A stretch of DNA of 32,145 nucleotides, taken from contig CALWPV010000075.1 in assembly GCA_944383515.1 (NCBI GenBank), forward strand, positions 1 to 32,145, written 5' to 3'. Numbering within the stretch: the stretch's first letter is position 1; each line of letters starts with the position of its first letter. The position numbers were made by a program, and so were the translations under genes. Below the pieces are notes generated by a model, which had not been told where the DNA came from, did not search any database, and was given only the letters and a program-made list of their open reading frames with translations. Below are positions 17,679-26,792 of this stretch, in pieces. The DNA is from an uncultured Clostridia bacterium (GTDB lineage: Bacteria > Bacillota > Clostridia > Lachnospirales > Bianqueaceae).

Positions 17679-19244
17679 TTAAGAAGCGCATCGATATATC
17701 TTCGATACGTCCCATGCGGCCGTTGGATAAAACTCATATCCGGCAAATTCCGAGCTCAGCGCAACATAGTCTGCAGGATCCTCGATATAAACGGAAACCG
17801 CATTTTCCGCTAAATGCAGCTGCAGTCTCTTATACAGCGCCGCCTTCTCCTCTGCGTCTACCGTATTCATTGCTTCCTGCAGCAGTGCGTCATACTCTGC
17901 ATCCGCATAGTTCGTCATATTGTTGGAGGCCTCGCTGCCATACATATCTAGCCAGTTACTCGGAGCCAGCGTTCCGTCGAATCCGATTACCGTTGCCTGA
18001 TACTGGCGCCCCTGATAGACCTCGGAGAGCCAAGTAGCCCACTCTACCTGACGAATCGTAGCCGTAATACCAACTTGCGATAATTGATTCGCAATAATTT
18101 CGGCAGTATTCACATGCTGTGAATAGGAGCTGGGCACCGTAATTTCCAGCGTAAATCCATCGGCATATCCTGCCTGCGCCAATAGCTGGCGCGCCGTTTC
18201 CGGATTATATTCATAGAGAGTTTCGGCTTCTGCTTCATACCACTGCGTCAGCCCCGGAATCATGTGCGAACCAATCAAATGGCTTTTTCCGCCAAACAGA
18301 AAATCATTGATCTCCTGCCGGTTAATGGCGTAGCAAAGAGCCTGTCGTACCCGGACGTCCTGCAGCGGTTCATACTCGTGATTTAAAAACAGACCATGCA
18401 CCAGATTCATGGTTCCCTCTACAATGGTAAATGCATCGCCCTGAGCCCGCTGCAGTGTCTGTACGTTATCAACCGTTAAATAATTGAGCACGTCAATGGT
18501 ACCGGCCTGCAGCTCTGTCATAGCGGTAGTGACATCGGCAATCACTTTAAACTGCACTTCGTCCAGATACGCGCCGTCTTCTTTCCAGTAGCCTTCATAC
18601 CGCTTAAGCTCCAGATTTTGCCCCAGCGTATAGGAAACGAATTGATACGGTCCCGTACCAATCGGATTTCCCGCAGGATCTTCGTTATCTTTAGGAATAA
18701 TTGCCAGCGTCAGCTCCGACAAAAATTCAGAATCTCCTTCTGTTAAATGAACGGCTACGGTCCGGTCGTCAATAATCTCAACCTCTTCCAGGCGATTAAA
18801 AAAAGCGGAGGATTCACCTTGAATCTCCGCATAACGCTCAATCGAATACTGGATATCTTCTACCGTAACTGGGCTTTGATCATGAAACGTAATGCCGTCT
18901 CTCAACGTAAACGTATACGTTTTAGCATCGTCCGAAATATCGACCGACTCCGCGACGGCCGGCTCTAATTCACCGGCAGGCGTCGGCTTAACAAGCCCTT
19001 CGTACAGATTGAATACCACACTCCGAGTTCCTGCGTCCGTGCTTTGATGGGGGTCAAGACTCACCAGATCCTGTGTCATGCCGTAAACCAGCCGGCCGCC
19101 CTGAAGCGGCTCAGAATCTGCCGGTGTGTTAGTTGAAGAAGTATTAGTAGATGAAGAATCTGACTGCCTATCGTCTTGGCAGGCGCCCAGTACAACAGCA
19201 ATCAGAAGTACCCATACGCTTAACAAAAGCGCTCTTTTTTTCAT
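17679..19244 (-). CDS. Substrate-binding lipoprotein of peptide-type ABC importer (SBP family 5)
   Basis: Extracytoplasmic receptor that delivers ligand to the permeases. The 521 residues start with a lipoprotein signal (Lys-Lys-Arg, hydrophobic core, lipobox LGAC, C22), followed by a Ser/Thr-rich linker (about 27-45). The mature part is SBP_bac_5, with VYGMTQDLVSLDPHQS near the start and the family signature around FTLRDGITFHDQSPVTVEDI. It is the first gene of the operon binding protein - permease - permease - double ATPase. GGGAGA precedes the ATG by 6 bases. The ligand cannot be told from sequence: short peptides, glutathione or nickel-type ligands are all served by this family, and the fused ATPase slightly favours a peptide or glutathione-like system. 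Confidence 0.92.
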   Translation of the reverse strand: MKKRALLLSVWVLLIAVVLGACQDDRQSDSSSTNTSSTNTPADSEPLQGGRLVYGMTQDLVSLDPHQSTDAGTRSVVFNLYEGLVKPTPAGELEPAVAESVDISDDAKTYTFTLRDGITFHDQSPVTVEDIQYSIERYAEIQGESSAFFNRLEEVEIIDDRTVAVHLTEGDSEFLSELTLAIIPKDNEDPAGNPIGTGPYQFVSYTLGQNLELKRYEGYWKEDGAYLDEVQFKVIADVTTAMTELQAGTIDVLNYLTVDNVQTLQRAQGDAFTIVEGTMNLVHGLFLNHEYEPLQDVRVRQALCYAINRQEINDFLFGGKSHLIGSHMIPGLTQWYEAEAETLYEYNPETARQLLAQAGYADGFTLEITVPSSYSQHVNTAEIIANQLSQVGITATIRQVEWATWLSEVYQGRQYQATVIGFDGTLAPSNWLDMYGSEASNNMTNYADAEYDALLQEAMNTVDAEEKAALYKRLQLHLAENAVSVYIEDPADYVALSSEFAGYEFYPTAAWDVSKIYRCAS

Positions 19245-19297
19245 GGTGTTCTCCCTTCGTATCGCTAATATTCTCCCATTATTCTATTGTCGAGGTT

Positions 19298-19326
19298 ATT
19301 GTACCCGTTTTTCTCTAAAAAAGCAA
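19298..19326 (-). promoter_or_regulatory. Promoter of the ABC importer operon
   Basis: -10 TACAAT (19298-19303), 17-base spacer, -35 TTGCTT (19321-19326, 3 of 6 consensus bases). The -35 box lies inside the terminator hairpin of the upstream gene. Confidence 0.5.
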
Positions 19327-19335
19327 GCTTTTTTT
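19317..19335 (-). terminator. A/T-rich terminator after the unknown gene
   Basis: AAAAAAG and CTTTTTT pair around a CTTG loop, 16 bases after the stop of the preceding gene. The stem is A-U rich and so weaker than the other terminators here. Confidence 0.5.
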
Positions 19336-19351
19336 CCTCTGGTATAAAGCA

Positions 19352-20512
19352 TTACGCCATATTTTTCCCGCGCTCATACAGCGGTAAGAGTTCGGATTCG
19401 GAAAATTCGTTCCACAACGCTTCTTGCATATCTGTTAGAAAATAACTGATTTTATCGCACGTAGTTAAAACGACCTCCGGATTTTTTCTGTCTTCCGGAC
19501 TCCAGTGGTATAAATGAGCCAAGGTATCATACTGCTCCGGACATTCTTCATTAAAATAGCGAATGGTATTTTCCAGCTGCGCGATCATAAATAGCCCCAG
19601 AATTTCCGCAAAGTCGTCGCGATACGTTGTCCAATACGCCTCTTCTCCCCATTCATTCTCTGAAGGCAGAACGCGCCGTCCATTATATTCGTCCATCAGC
19701 TCATACACAAAAGAGAACATATCCGGTGACAGATCGCCATCGGGAACCAAAATCGCATCTTTATCATCGGCCTGATACGCTGTTTCCTCTTCATTTTCTG
19801 CCATGGTACCGCTGCTGAATACTGCCTCTTCTTCGTCGGCATCCGCTTCTGGTTCTTCTAATATGTAATGCTGATTATAATGAATACACTCGTAAATTTT
19901 GTGCGCGAATAAATCCCAGAGACGCTCTTTATCAAAATGATCTTCGTAATAATCATTGAATTCTTTAGCGTCCATGAGCAGCCCTTTTTCTTGACGATAG
20001 GCTTCAATCTGCTGCCTTCCCAGCGCATAGAATTCCTGCGGCGCTTGTTTTTGAATGTATTCACTTAAATGCATACGCAGAAAATCAAATTGAGTAAACG
20101 CTTCTAGGTAAATTTCTTCAAGCTCATTCTCGTCTAGGTGCCGGCGTCCTGTCTGCTGACTCAGTATGAAGCCCTTGGCTTTCACATCTTCCTTCACTAA
20201 GGCTGCCAGCTTGCCATGTAACAGTTCATGCTTGACATCGTCTTCTACACGATCAAATTCGTCTTCCAGCGCATACTCTATATCGTCTTGCATATCTTGC
20301 AAAATCTCTTGATCTTCCAGACCGAGTGGGTCCCAATCTTTTTCAAAGTAGTCTTTGAGAGTGACATACTGCGCCAAACGCTCCGCTACAATCCGGTGAT
20401 GCTTCTTCTTTTCTTCTATTGTTTCATAAAAATGACTGGCTATTTCTTGTAAAAGAGCCTCACTATCAATCCCCTTCACCAATAAAGTTTTAATCTGTTC
20501 TACCATTTCCAT
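19352..20512 (-). CDS. Unrecognised acidic cytoplasmic protein behind pdaA
   Basis: I do not recognise this family. The 386 residues are strongly acidic, with no signal peptide, membrane span or nucleotide-binding motif. Predicted helical stretches rich in Glu, Asp and Leu dominate (for example LEDQEILQDMQDDIEYALE), split by a disordered Glu/Asp/Ala segment about two thirds in (EADADEEEAVF). Three isolated cysteines do not form a metal motif. The start ATG at 20510-20512 has AGAGGAAG 8 bases upstream, and the gene begins 13 bases after the pdaA stop, so the pair is surely cotranscribed. An in-frame ATG at 20572 lies inside pdaA with no site and is rejected. The link to pdaA suggests a sporulation or envelope role, but that is guilt by association only. 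Confidence 0.8.
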   Translation of the reverse strand: MEMVEQIKTLLVKGIDSEALLQEIASHFYETIEEKKKHHRIVAERLAQYVTLKDYFEKDWDPLGLEDQEILQDMQDDIEYALEDEFDRVEDDVKHELLHGKLAALVKEDVKAKGFILSQQTGRRHLDENELEEIYLEAFTQFDFLRMHLSEYIQKQAPQEFYALGRQQIEAYRQEKGLLMDAKEFNDYYEDHFDKERLWDLFAHKIYECIHYNQHYILEEPEADADEEEAVFSSGTMAENEEETAYQADDKDAILVPDGDLSPDMFSFVYELMDEYNGRRVLPSENEWGEEAYWTTYRDDFAEILGLFMIAQLENTIRYFNEECPEQYDTLAHLYHWSPEDRKNPEVVLTTCDKISYFLTDMQEALWNEFSESELLPLYERGKNMA

Positions 20513-20525
20513 ACTGATTCTTCCT

Positions 20526-21521
20526 CTATTCAAACGTACAAAACTCATAGCCCTGAGCCCGTGTCTCTTCAATAAAATCGCCTAAAATCGTTGCATTGGT
20601 TTCACTGACAGCATGCAATAGATAAATTGCTCCCGGATGTAAACGTTCACACAATAAATCTAAAGCATTCGAAGGATCCATTTGAGCATTCACATTCCAA
20701 TCATTATAAGCAAAGCTCCATAGAACACTTTGATACCCCAAATACTGCGCTATAGCCAACGACTGATGGCTAAACGCTCCTTCCGGCGCCCGGAACAAAA
20801 ACATTTCGTAATTGAAATGTTCTTTAACATATTCATGCAGTTCCATGATCTCGGCCTCTGCTTCTTCAATAGATAAGGTTGTCATATTCGGGTGTGTGGT
20901 TGAATGGTTTCCAACAATATGGCCTTCGTCTATCATACGCTGCACGAGTTCTGGCTGATCTTGTACATAATCCATGGTAACAAAAAACACGGCGGGAACC
21001 TGTTTTTCTTGGAGTGTATCCAAAATATCTGCTGTAAATCCATTTTCATACCCTTCGTCAAAGGTCAAATAGATTTCATTTTTTTCAGGTCCTATAAACC
21101 ATGCGTCATATGAACCATAAAAATCTTGATAGGCAACGCAAACCTCTGATCTATTTTTTTCGTCAAAATTCGTCCCAGGCCCCCATATTATTTGCTGCGC
21201 ATTCAAAGACTCAATCTCTTCTAAGGTGAGTCTGGGCTCTGTTAAAATTGCGTTTTCCAACTGCGATTCTTCCTCGAGAGGCGCTTCCATTGTTTCTGAG
21301 GCTGGTTGTGCCGATTGTTCAGATTCTACAATCTCAGAACTTTCACTCTCTTCTTCCCTCTCCGCTATTACAGAATCTGTTGACTCTTCAGAATGCATAA
21401 CTGATAAAGCGTTATCTGAATTTTGTATTTCCTCATTTTCATTTTGACAGCCTACCATAAAGAGCAATAGCAAAAAAACTAAAATACCCATTTCTACGAA
21501 CTGACAAACCTTTGCTTTCAT
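20526..21521 (-). CDS. pdaA: PdaA-type polysaccharide deacetylase lipoprotein
   Basis: Carbohydrate esterase family 4 enzyme resembling Bacillus PdaA, which removes the acetyl group from N-acetylmuramic acid so that muramic delta-lactam can form in spore cortex. The 331 residues start with a lipoprotein signal (lipobox MVGC, C25). An 80-residue Ser/Glu linker is followed by the NodB-fold domain from about 145. Motifs are TFDEGYENG (catalytic base D155), HSTTHP (H206, H210), RAPEG (R244) and LLHAV (H303). The second acidic position of the usual TFDDG is Glu; Bacillus PdaA has Asn there, so this suits the PdaA branch. AAAGGAGA lies before the ATG. The upstream region shows a sigma-G-like promoter. 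The gene looks more A/T-rich than its neighbours. A general peptidoglycan deacetylase is the alternative. Confidence 0.88.
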   Translation of the reverse strand: MKAKVCQFVEMGILVFLLLLFMVGCQNENEEIQNSDNALSVMHSEESTDSVIAEREEESESSEIVESEQSAQPASETMEAPLEEESQLENAILTEPRLTLEEIESLNAQQIIWGPGTNFDEKNRSEVCVAYQDFYGSYDAWFIGPEKNEIYLTFDEGYENGFTADILDTLQEKQVPAVFFVTMDYVQDQPELVQRMIDEGHIVGNHSTTHPNMTTLSIEEAEAEIMELHEYVKEHFNYEMFLFRAPEGAFSHQSLAIAQYLGYQSVLWSFAYNDWNVNAQMDPSNALDLLCERLHPGAIYLLHAVSETNATILGDFIEETRAQGYEFCTFE

Positions 21522-21554
21522 AAGAAGAATCTCCTTTAGTATATTGATAGTCTA

Positions 21555-21582
21555 TAGTATAGCTATTTCAATCATAAAATAC
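21555..21582 (-). promoter_or_regulatory. Possible sporulation (sigma-G/F-like) promoter of pdaA
   Basis: GTATT (21578-21582), 16-base spacer, TATACTA (21555-21561). This is close to the sigma-G pattern GHATR / CATWHTA with one mismatch in each box. No sigma-A -35 box fits the same -10. Forespore control of pdaA in Bacillus is known; here it is inference. Confidence 0.35.
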
Positions 21583-21614
21583 TCATTGATTTTTATCAGT
21601 CATGATGTAAATAA

Positions 21615-21664
21615 CCGTCAGGTATCTATACCAAAAAGTGACTTTTAATATCAATACCTGACGG
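21615..21664 (-). terminator. Hairpin after glgP
   Basis: Perfect 11-pair arms CCGTCAGGTAT / ATACCTGACGG enclose 28 bases that can pair further (AAAG/CTTT). It lies 32 bases after the glgP stop and is followed by TTATTTA. It probably ends the glycogen operon and insulates pdaA. Confidence 0.65.
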
Positions 21665-21695
21665 AATCTGAGCCGGGGTGACAGATCTTTGCGAA

Positions 21696-24128
21696 TTAGT
21701 GATCTAAATGGGTCAAATGCCAAATCCGCTCGTCATAATCCAGCACTGAGCGATCCGCAGCAAAAATACCAGCTTTAGAAACATTAATTATCGCCTTACG
21801 ATTCCATGGCTCTGTATGGCGAAAAGCTTGATCCGCTTCGCGCTGTGCGCGGCAATAATCTTCAAAATCTGCCAGCACTAAATAAGGATCGGCTACATTG
21901 CCAGCACTATTGAAGAGAAGTGCATTCGCCAGATCGGGAAAGGCAATCTCATGCCCGGGGCTACCAACGCCATGCTGAATGGCGCTAACAATACGGTGAA
22001 TCCAGAAGTTGTTCTGATAATACTCCATTGCGTTATATCCATGCCGCAAAAGATCATTAACCTGCTCGGTTAACAGACCAAACAAAAACATGTTTTCTTT
22101 GCCTACTTGCTGGCAGATTTCAACATTAGCTCCGTCTAGCGTGCCTATGGTCAGAGCGCCGTTTAGCATAAATTTCATGTTGCCGGTACCGGAAGCCTCG
22201 CGGCCGGCAGTAGAAATCTGTTCACTCAGGTTAGCGGCCGGCATCAGAATTTCTGCTACCGTTACTTTGTAATCTTGAATGAAGACCACTTTCATTTTAT
22301 CGTTAACGGCCGGATCGTTATTGACCATATCGGCCACGGCATGAATGAGGCGAATAATCTGCTTAGCGCGACTATAACCGGGCGCGGCCTTAGCGCCGAA
22401 CAAAAAGGTTCTCGGCACATAGTCCATATTGGGATTATCTTTATACTCATAGTACATGCGCAAAATGTGCAGCACATTCAGTAGCTGGCGCTTATATTCG
22501 TGAAGCCGTTTGGCCTGCGCGTCAAAAATAGAACCGGGATCTACGACAATACCGTTTTCTCTTTCAATAAACTCGGCCAAACGAATTTTATTGGCACGCT
22601 TAATGGCTTCAAATTGTTCAAGAACCGCACTATCGTTTGCAAACTTTCCAAACTTCTCCAGTTCGTTCGGGTTCGTTAAAAAGCCGTCGCCAATACATTC
22701 CTGAATGAGGTGGGTAAGCAGCGGATTGCCCTGCCCCAGCCATCTCCGGTAAGCAATACCATTGGTGACATTGCGGAATTTATCAGGCGCATCTATATAA
22801 AAATCATGGAAGCAATCGTCTTTTAGAATCTGTGAATGCAGTTCTGAAACACCGTTAACAGAAAATGAACCGACAATGGACAAATGCGCCATGCGAATTT
22901 CGCCATTAGCCACAATGGCCATTTTAGAAATTTTTTTCCAGTTTCCGGGGAAAACCGTCCACAAATGCTCGCAGAACCGTCTATTAATCTCTACAATAAT
23001 CTGGTGAATACGGGGGACGATTTTCTTAATTAAATCTTCCGGCCAGCGTTCCAGGGCTTCTACCATAACGGTATGATTCGTATAAGCCACGGTTTTCGTT
23101 GTAATAGCCCAGGCTTCGTCCCAGCCCAGTCCGTGCTCATCCATCATAATACGCATCAGTTCCGGAATAACCATAGCCGGATGCGTATCATTGATCTGAA
23201 TCACAATGTGATCCGACAAATTCTGCAGCGTACCATATTGTTTTAAATGTTTATTCAAAATGCTCTGCACCGAAGCGGAAATAAAGAAATACTGCTGCTT
23301 GATACGCAGAGATTTTCCTTCATAGTTATTGTCTTCCGGATACAAAACCTTAGAGAGTACCTCCGCCATGGCTTTTTGCTCCATGGCTTTTAAGTATGCC
23401 CCCTCATTAAACAAAGTCATGTTAATCGTATACGGTGACTGAGGCTGCCACAGTCTAAGCGTATTGACGGTTTTGGACTGATAACCAGAAATCATCATGT
23501 CATTCGGCACCGCATAGACGCTGTCATAATTTTGCAGCGACACTTTCATCCGTCCGTTTTCCCATTCTTCTACCAGTTGACCGCCAAACTTAACTTCTAC
23601 CATTTCGTCCTGCTTGGTAATCAGCCAGCTTCGTCCGGTATCCAGCCAGCTGTCGGGAAGCTCGGTTTGCTGCCCTTCAATAATTCTCTGCTTAAACAAG
23701 CCATACTCGTAAAGAATGCTAAAACCGGTGGCCGGCAGCCCCTGGGAGGCCATACCGTCCATATAGCAGGCTGCCAAACGTCCTAAACCACCGTTGCCCA
23801 GCGCCGCATCCTGCTCAATGTCACAAATGGAATCAAAACTGGTGCCCATTTGAGTTAGCATTTCGCTAAATTCATGCATCAGGCCCAAATTATAAACATT
23901 ATTGCGCAAAGAACGCCCCAGCAAAAATTCAATCGAAAGATAACATACCTGTTTAGCCTGCGTTTTCTCCATTTCTTCTTGCGTAGCCACCCATTTTTCC
24001 ATGAGCATATCACGCACAACCAAAGCACAGGCGTCATAAATCATTTTAGGATTGGCGTCTTCGCTTACGACACCGTAATGTCGTTTCAGTTTTCCATTCA
24101 CCAATTCCTGAAGCTGTTTAACTGTCAT
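21696..24128 (-). CDS. glgP: Glycogen/starch/alpha-glucan phosphorylase
   Basis: Releases glucose-1-phosphate from the non-reducing ends of glycogen. The 810 residues are typical of GT35. The early block YLSIEFLLGRSLRNN and the glycine-rich DAALGNGGLGRLAACYMDG are present, as is the pyridoxal-phosphate site EASGTGNMKFMLNGA with the cofactor lysine near 653. The ATG has GAGGAG 8 bases upstream. It is the last gene of the operon, 74 bases after glgA, with a hairpin in that gap that could lower its expression relative to the synthesis genes. Having breakdown and synthesis enzymes in one operon implies that control must act partly on enzyme activity. Confidence 0.97.
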   Translation of the reverse strand: MTVKQLQELVNGKLKRHYGVVSEDANPKMIYDACALVVRDMLMEKWVATQEEMEKTQAKQVCYLSIEFLLGRSLRNNVYNLGLMHEFSEMLTQMGTSFDSICDIEQDAALGNGGLGRLAACYMDGMASQGLPATGFSILYEYGLFKQRIIEGQQTELPDSWLDTGRSWLITKQDEMVEVKFGGQLVEEWENGRMKVSLQNYDSVYAVPNDMMISGYQSKTVNTLRLWQPQSPYTINMTLFNEGAYLKAMEQKAMAEVLSKVLYPEDNNYEGKSLRIKQQYFFISASVQSILNKHLKQYGTLQNLSDHIVIQINDTHPAMVIPELMRIMMDEHGLGWDEAWAITTKTVAYTNHTVMVEALERWPEDLIKKIVPRIHQIIVEINRRFCEHLWTVFPGNWKKISKMAIVANGEIRMAHLSIVGSFSVNGVSELHSQILKDDCFHDFYIDAPDKFRNVTNGIAYRRWLGQGNPLLTHLIQECIGDGFLTNPNELEKFGKFANDSAVLEQFEAIKRANKIRLAEFIERENGIVVDPGSIFDAQAKRLHEYKRQLLNVLHILRMYYEYKDNPNMDYVPRTFLFGAKAAPGYSRAKQIIRLIHAVADMVNNDPAVNDKMKVVFIQDYKVTVAEILMPAANLSEQISTAGREASGTGNMKFMLNGALTIGTLDGANVEICQQVGKENMFLFGLLTEQVNDLLRHGYNAMEYYQNNFWIHRIVSAIQHGVGSPGHEIAFPDLANALLFNSAGNVADPYLVLADFEDYCRAQREADQAFRHTEPWNRKAIINVSKAGIFAADRSVLDYDERIWHLTHLDH

Positions 24129-24157
24129 ACCTCATACTCCTCACTTCCTAATCACCA

Positions 24158-24192
24158 AATAACAGATGGGACAATAGGTCCCACCTGTTATT
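24158..24192 (-). terminator. Hairpin between glgA and glgP (possible attenuator)
   Basis: AATAACAGGTGGGAC pairs with GTCCCATCTGTTATT (15 pairs, one G-U) around a 5-base loop. The following TTTGG is a poor T tract, so partial termination or a 3'-end stability element is likely rather than a full stop. Confidence 0.6.
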
Positions 24193-24202
24193 GATCATCT
24201 AG

Positions 24203-25642
24203 TTATCGTTTGTTCGTCAATTTACGATACAGCGCCATATATTCTCTGGCTGGGCCGTTCCAGCTAAAGTCTTGACGCATCGCGTTTTCTACTAAAACCG
24301 GCCACTGCTCCGGATTATAATAGGCCGCCTCTGCCTGCCGAATGACATGTAACATATCATGCGCATTGTAATTTGCAAAGGTAAAGCCCGTACCCTTGCC
24401 TTCCCAAGAAATATACGGCAAAACCGTATCTTTAAGGCCACCCGTTTCCCGAACCACAGGAATGGTGCCATACCGCATCGCGATCATCTGCGAAAGGCCG
24501 CACGGTTCGCTTTGAGAGGGCATTAAGAAAATATCGGCTCCGGCATAGATTTTTTGTGCCAAGTCACTATTAAATGTAATATTAGCAGAAACCTTCCCCG
24601 GGTAACGCGCCGCCGCTTCCCTCATCATTTCCTCGTACCGCCAGTCGCCGGTCCCCAATACCACCAGCTGCACATCGTCATATAAAATATCGTCCAGCAC
24701 GGCTTCTACCAGATCCAGACCCTTATGATCTACCAAGCGCGTTACCATGGCAATCATGGGAATTTCTGGATTAACCGGCAGATTCAGTAGCTTTTGTAGC
24801 TCCGTTTTATTGACCTTTTTATCGGCTATCGTTTCTAAGGAATAATTTTTGAACAAATGAGGGTCGGTTTCCGGATTATAGGTATCATAATCGATGCCGT
24901 TAATAATACCGCTTAACTTGGCGTTTTCCTGCTGCAATAGTGTTTGCAATCCATGCCCGTAGTATGCATTTTGAATTTCCTGCGCATACGTAGGGCTCAC
25001 TGTCGTCACCCAACTGGCGGCCATAATGCCCGTCTTCATGAAATTGACGCAGTTATCAAACTGAATATAGCCGCCCGCATAATCCAGCCAGTCCAGTCCC
25101 AATACATTTTCTACAATATCCGGAGAAAAAATACCCTGATACTGAATATTATGAATGGTATAGACCACCTGCACGTGCTGATAGCAGTCGTTAATATTGC
25201 GGTAGAATTTGTTTAAATAAAACGGCAATAATCCCGTTTGCCAATCGTTGCAGTTAATCACGTCGGGTTCAAAATCAATATGCTGCAGCAGCTCCAGCGC
25301 CGCTTTAGAGAAAAACGCAAACCGCTCCGCATCGTCAAAATGGCCATAGAAACCGCGCCGACCAAAATAATACTGATTATCCAGCAAATAATACGTTACG
25401 CCATTGACTTTGGCCTCAAAAATGCCGCAGTACTGACTTCTCCATGATAGCGGCACCCACATTTCCTTGAGAAATGTTAGCTGATCCTTTAGATCCTGAC
25501 GAATTTCCTGATACAACGGCAATACTACCCTAACGCCTACCAGCTTTTTTCGAAGCGCCGCCGGCAACGCACCGGCTACATCGCCTAACCCGCCTGACTT
25601 TGCAAACGGAACCGCTTCCGACGCTACATATAGCACCTTCAT
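24203..25642 (-). CDS. glgA: Glycogen synthase (ADP-glucose type)
   Basis: Transfers glucose from ADP-glucose to the growing alpha-1,4 chain; GT5 family with a GT-B fold. The 479 residues match the usual length. The N-terminal loop KSGGLGDV (about 15-22) binds ADP-glucose. The C-terminal block PSQSEPCGLSQMIAMRYG contains the catalytic-site Glu, followed by RETGGLKDTV. The start ATG at 25640-25642 has AGGTGAGGA just upstream and gives the canonical MKVLYVASE. An ATG at 25660 overlapping the glgD stop would add six residues unlike the family and is rejected. It begins 17 bases after glgD. Confidence 0.97.
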   Translation of the reverse strand: MKVLYVASEAVPFAKSGGLGDVAGALPAALRKKLVGVRVVLPLYQEIRQDLKDQLTFLKEMWVPLSWRSQYCGIFEAKVNGVTYYLLDNQYYFGRRGFYGHFDDAERFAFFSKAALELLQHIDFEPDVINCNDWQTGLLPFYLNKFYRNINDCYQHVQVVYTIHNIQYQGIFSPDIVENVLGLDWLDYAGGYIQFDNCVNFMKTGIMAASWVTTVSPTYAQEIQNAYYGHGLQTLLQQENAKLSGIINGIDYDTYNPETDPHLFKNYSLETIADKKVNKTELQKLLNLPVNPEIPMIAMVTRLVDHKGLDLVEAVLDDILYDDVQLVVLGTGDWRYEEMMREAAARYPGKVSANITFNSDLAQKIYAGADIFLMPSQSEPCGLSQMIAMRYGTIPVVRETGGLKDTVLPYISWEGKGTGFTFANYNAHDMLHVIRQAEAAYYNPEQWPVLVENAMRQDFSWNGPAREYMALYRKLTNKR

Positions 25643-25659
25643 AGATTCCTCACCTCTCA

Positions 25660-26772
25660 TTAGACTACGCTTCCTTTAGCCAACACCATCGGATAGAGTT
25701 TGTATCCGAAGAGCTTTCTGTTTTCACGAATCACAACATCTTTATCGATAATGGCATATTCAAGCTGACTGTTCGACTGAATCTCACACGCTTGCATAAT
25801 AATCGAATTTTTAACCACAGCGCCTTTTCGAATGCGTACGCCGCGGAATATAATGCTGTTTTCCACTTCTCCCTCAATCACGCAGCCATCGGCTACCAAC
25901 GAATTTTTCACGTCGCTGCCATTTTGATAGAGCGTGGGCACTTCGTCACGGATTTTAGTAAAAATCTGCCGCGGCTGATAGAAAAGAGCCTGCCGGATGC
26001 TTTCGTTGAGTAAATCCATGCTCGCCTGGAAGTAGGAAGCGATCGATTCTATTTTAGCATAATATCCGGTATATTCATATCCATAAATCTTCAAATCATT
26101 GACCCGTTTTTGCAACACATCTCTGTGGAAGCTGTACATATTATGGCTGGCGCACTCCCGAATCAGGGTCTCTAAAAGCGACTTGCCAATAATAATTTGG
26201 TCCATGCTTAAATTATCTCGGCCAACCAGCGGATTAACCGCAACGTCAATTACCCGTCCGTCTGCATCGCACTGAATGAAGCAATTATTCTCATGCTCAT
26301 TTTGCCGCTCGAACTTACCTTTTTTATAAATAATCGTAATGTCGGCATCTTTCTCAATGTGGTAATTCAACGCGTCGTCAAAATTCATGTTGCAGACTGA
26401 ATCGGCCGAAGCAATCATAATATATTTATAATTGGACTTACGGATAAACGCATCGGCATTGCCCAGCGCCTCCATTTCTCCGCGATACGAGCCCTCCGAC
26501 TGTGAGAACGGGGGCAGCATATACAGACCGCCGTTTTTACGGCTTAAATCCCACTCTTTGCCAGAACCCAAATGATCCATTAATGACTGGTAATTATTCC
26601 GAGTAATAATACCCACCTGTGTGATACCAGAATTCACCATATTGGAAAGCGCAAAGTCAACGATTCGATACCGGCCTCCAAAAGGAATGGAAGAAAGCGC
26701 TCTTTTCTGCGTAAGCTCCCGCATTAACTCATCATTTTGATAAGCAAAGATTAGACCCATAGTATTTTTCAT
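25660..26772 (-). CDS. glgD: GlgD, non-catalytic partner of ADP-glucose pyrophosphorylase
   Basis: A GlgC paralogue found in Firmicutes that pairs with GlgC and modulates its activity; it is normally inactive alone. The 370 residues keep the nucleotidyltransferase fold (SIPFGGRYRIVDFALSN) and the C-terminal left-handed beta-helix repeats. The N-terminal catalytic loop is degenerate: where GlgC has LAGGQGSRL, this has FAYQNDELM. That is the expected GlgD state, not a mutation. AGGAGGGG precedes the ATG. It follows glgC by 20 bases. Confidence 0.95.
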   Translation of the reverse strand: MKNTMGLIFAYQNDELMRELTQKRALSSIPFGGRYRIVDFALSNMVNSGITQVGIITRNNYQSLMDHLGSGKEWDLSRKNGGLYMLPPFSQSEGSYRGEMEALGNADAFIRKSNYKYIMIASADSVCNMNFDDALNYHIEKDADITIIYKKGKFERQNEHENNCFIQCDADGRVIDVAVNPLVGRDNLSMDQIIIGKSLLETLIRECASHNMYSFHRDVLQKRVNDLKIYGYEYTGYYAKIESIASYFQASMDLLNESIRQALFYQPRQIFTKIRDEVPTLYQNGSDVKNSLVADGCVIEGEVENSIIFRGVRIRKGAVVKNSIIMQACEIQSNSQLEYAIIDKDVVIRENRKLFGYKLYPMVLAKGSVV

Positions 26773-26792
26773 TTCGGATTCCCCTCCTTTTA

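Noticed and set aside
25660-26772. GlgD as a decayed copy of glgC
   Set aside because: Loss of the GGxGxRL loop is the normal state of the GlgD family, and the frame is intact with a good ribosome site.
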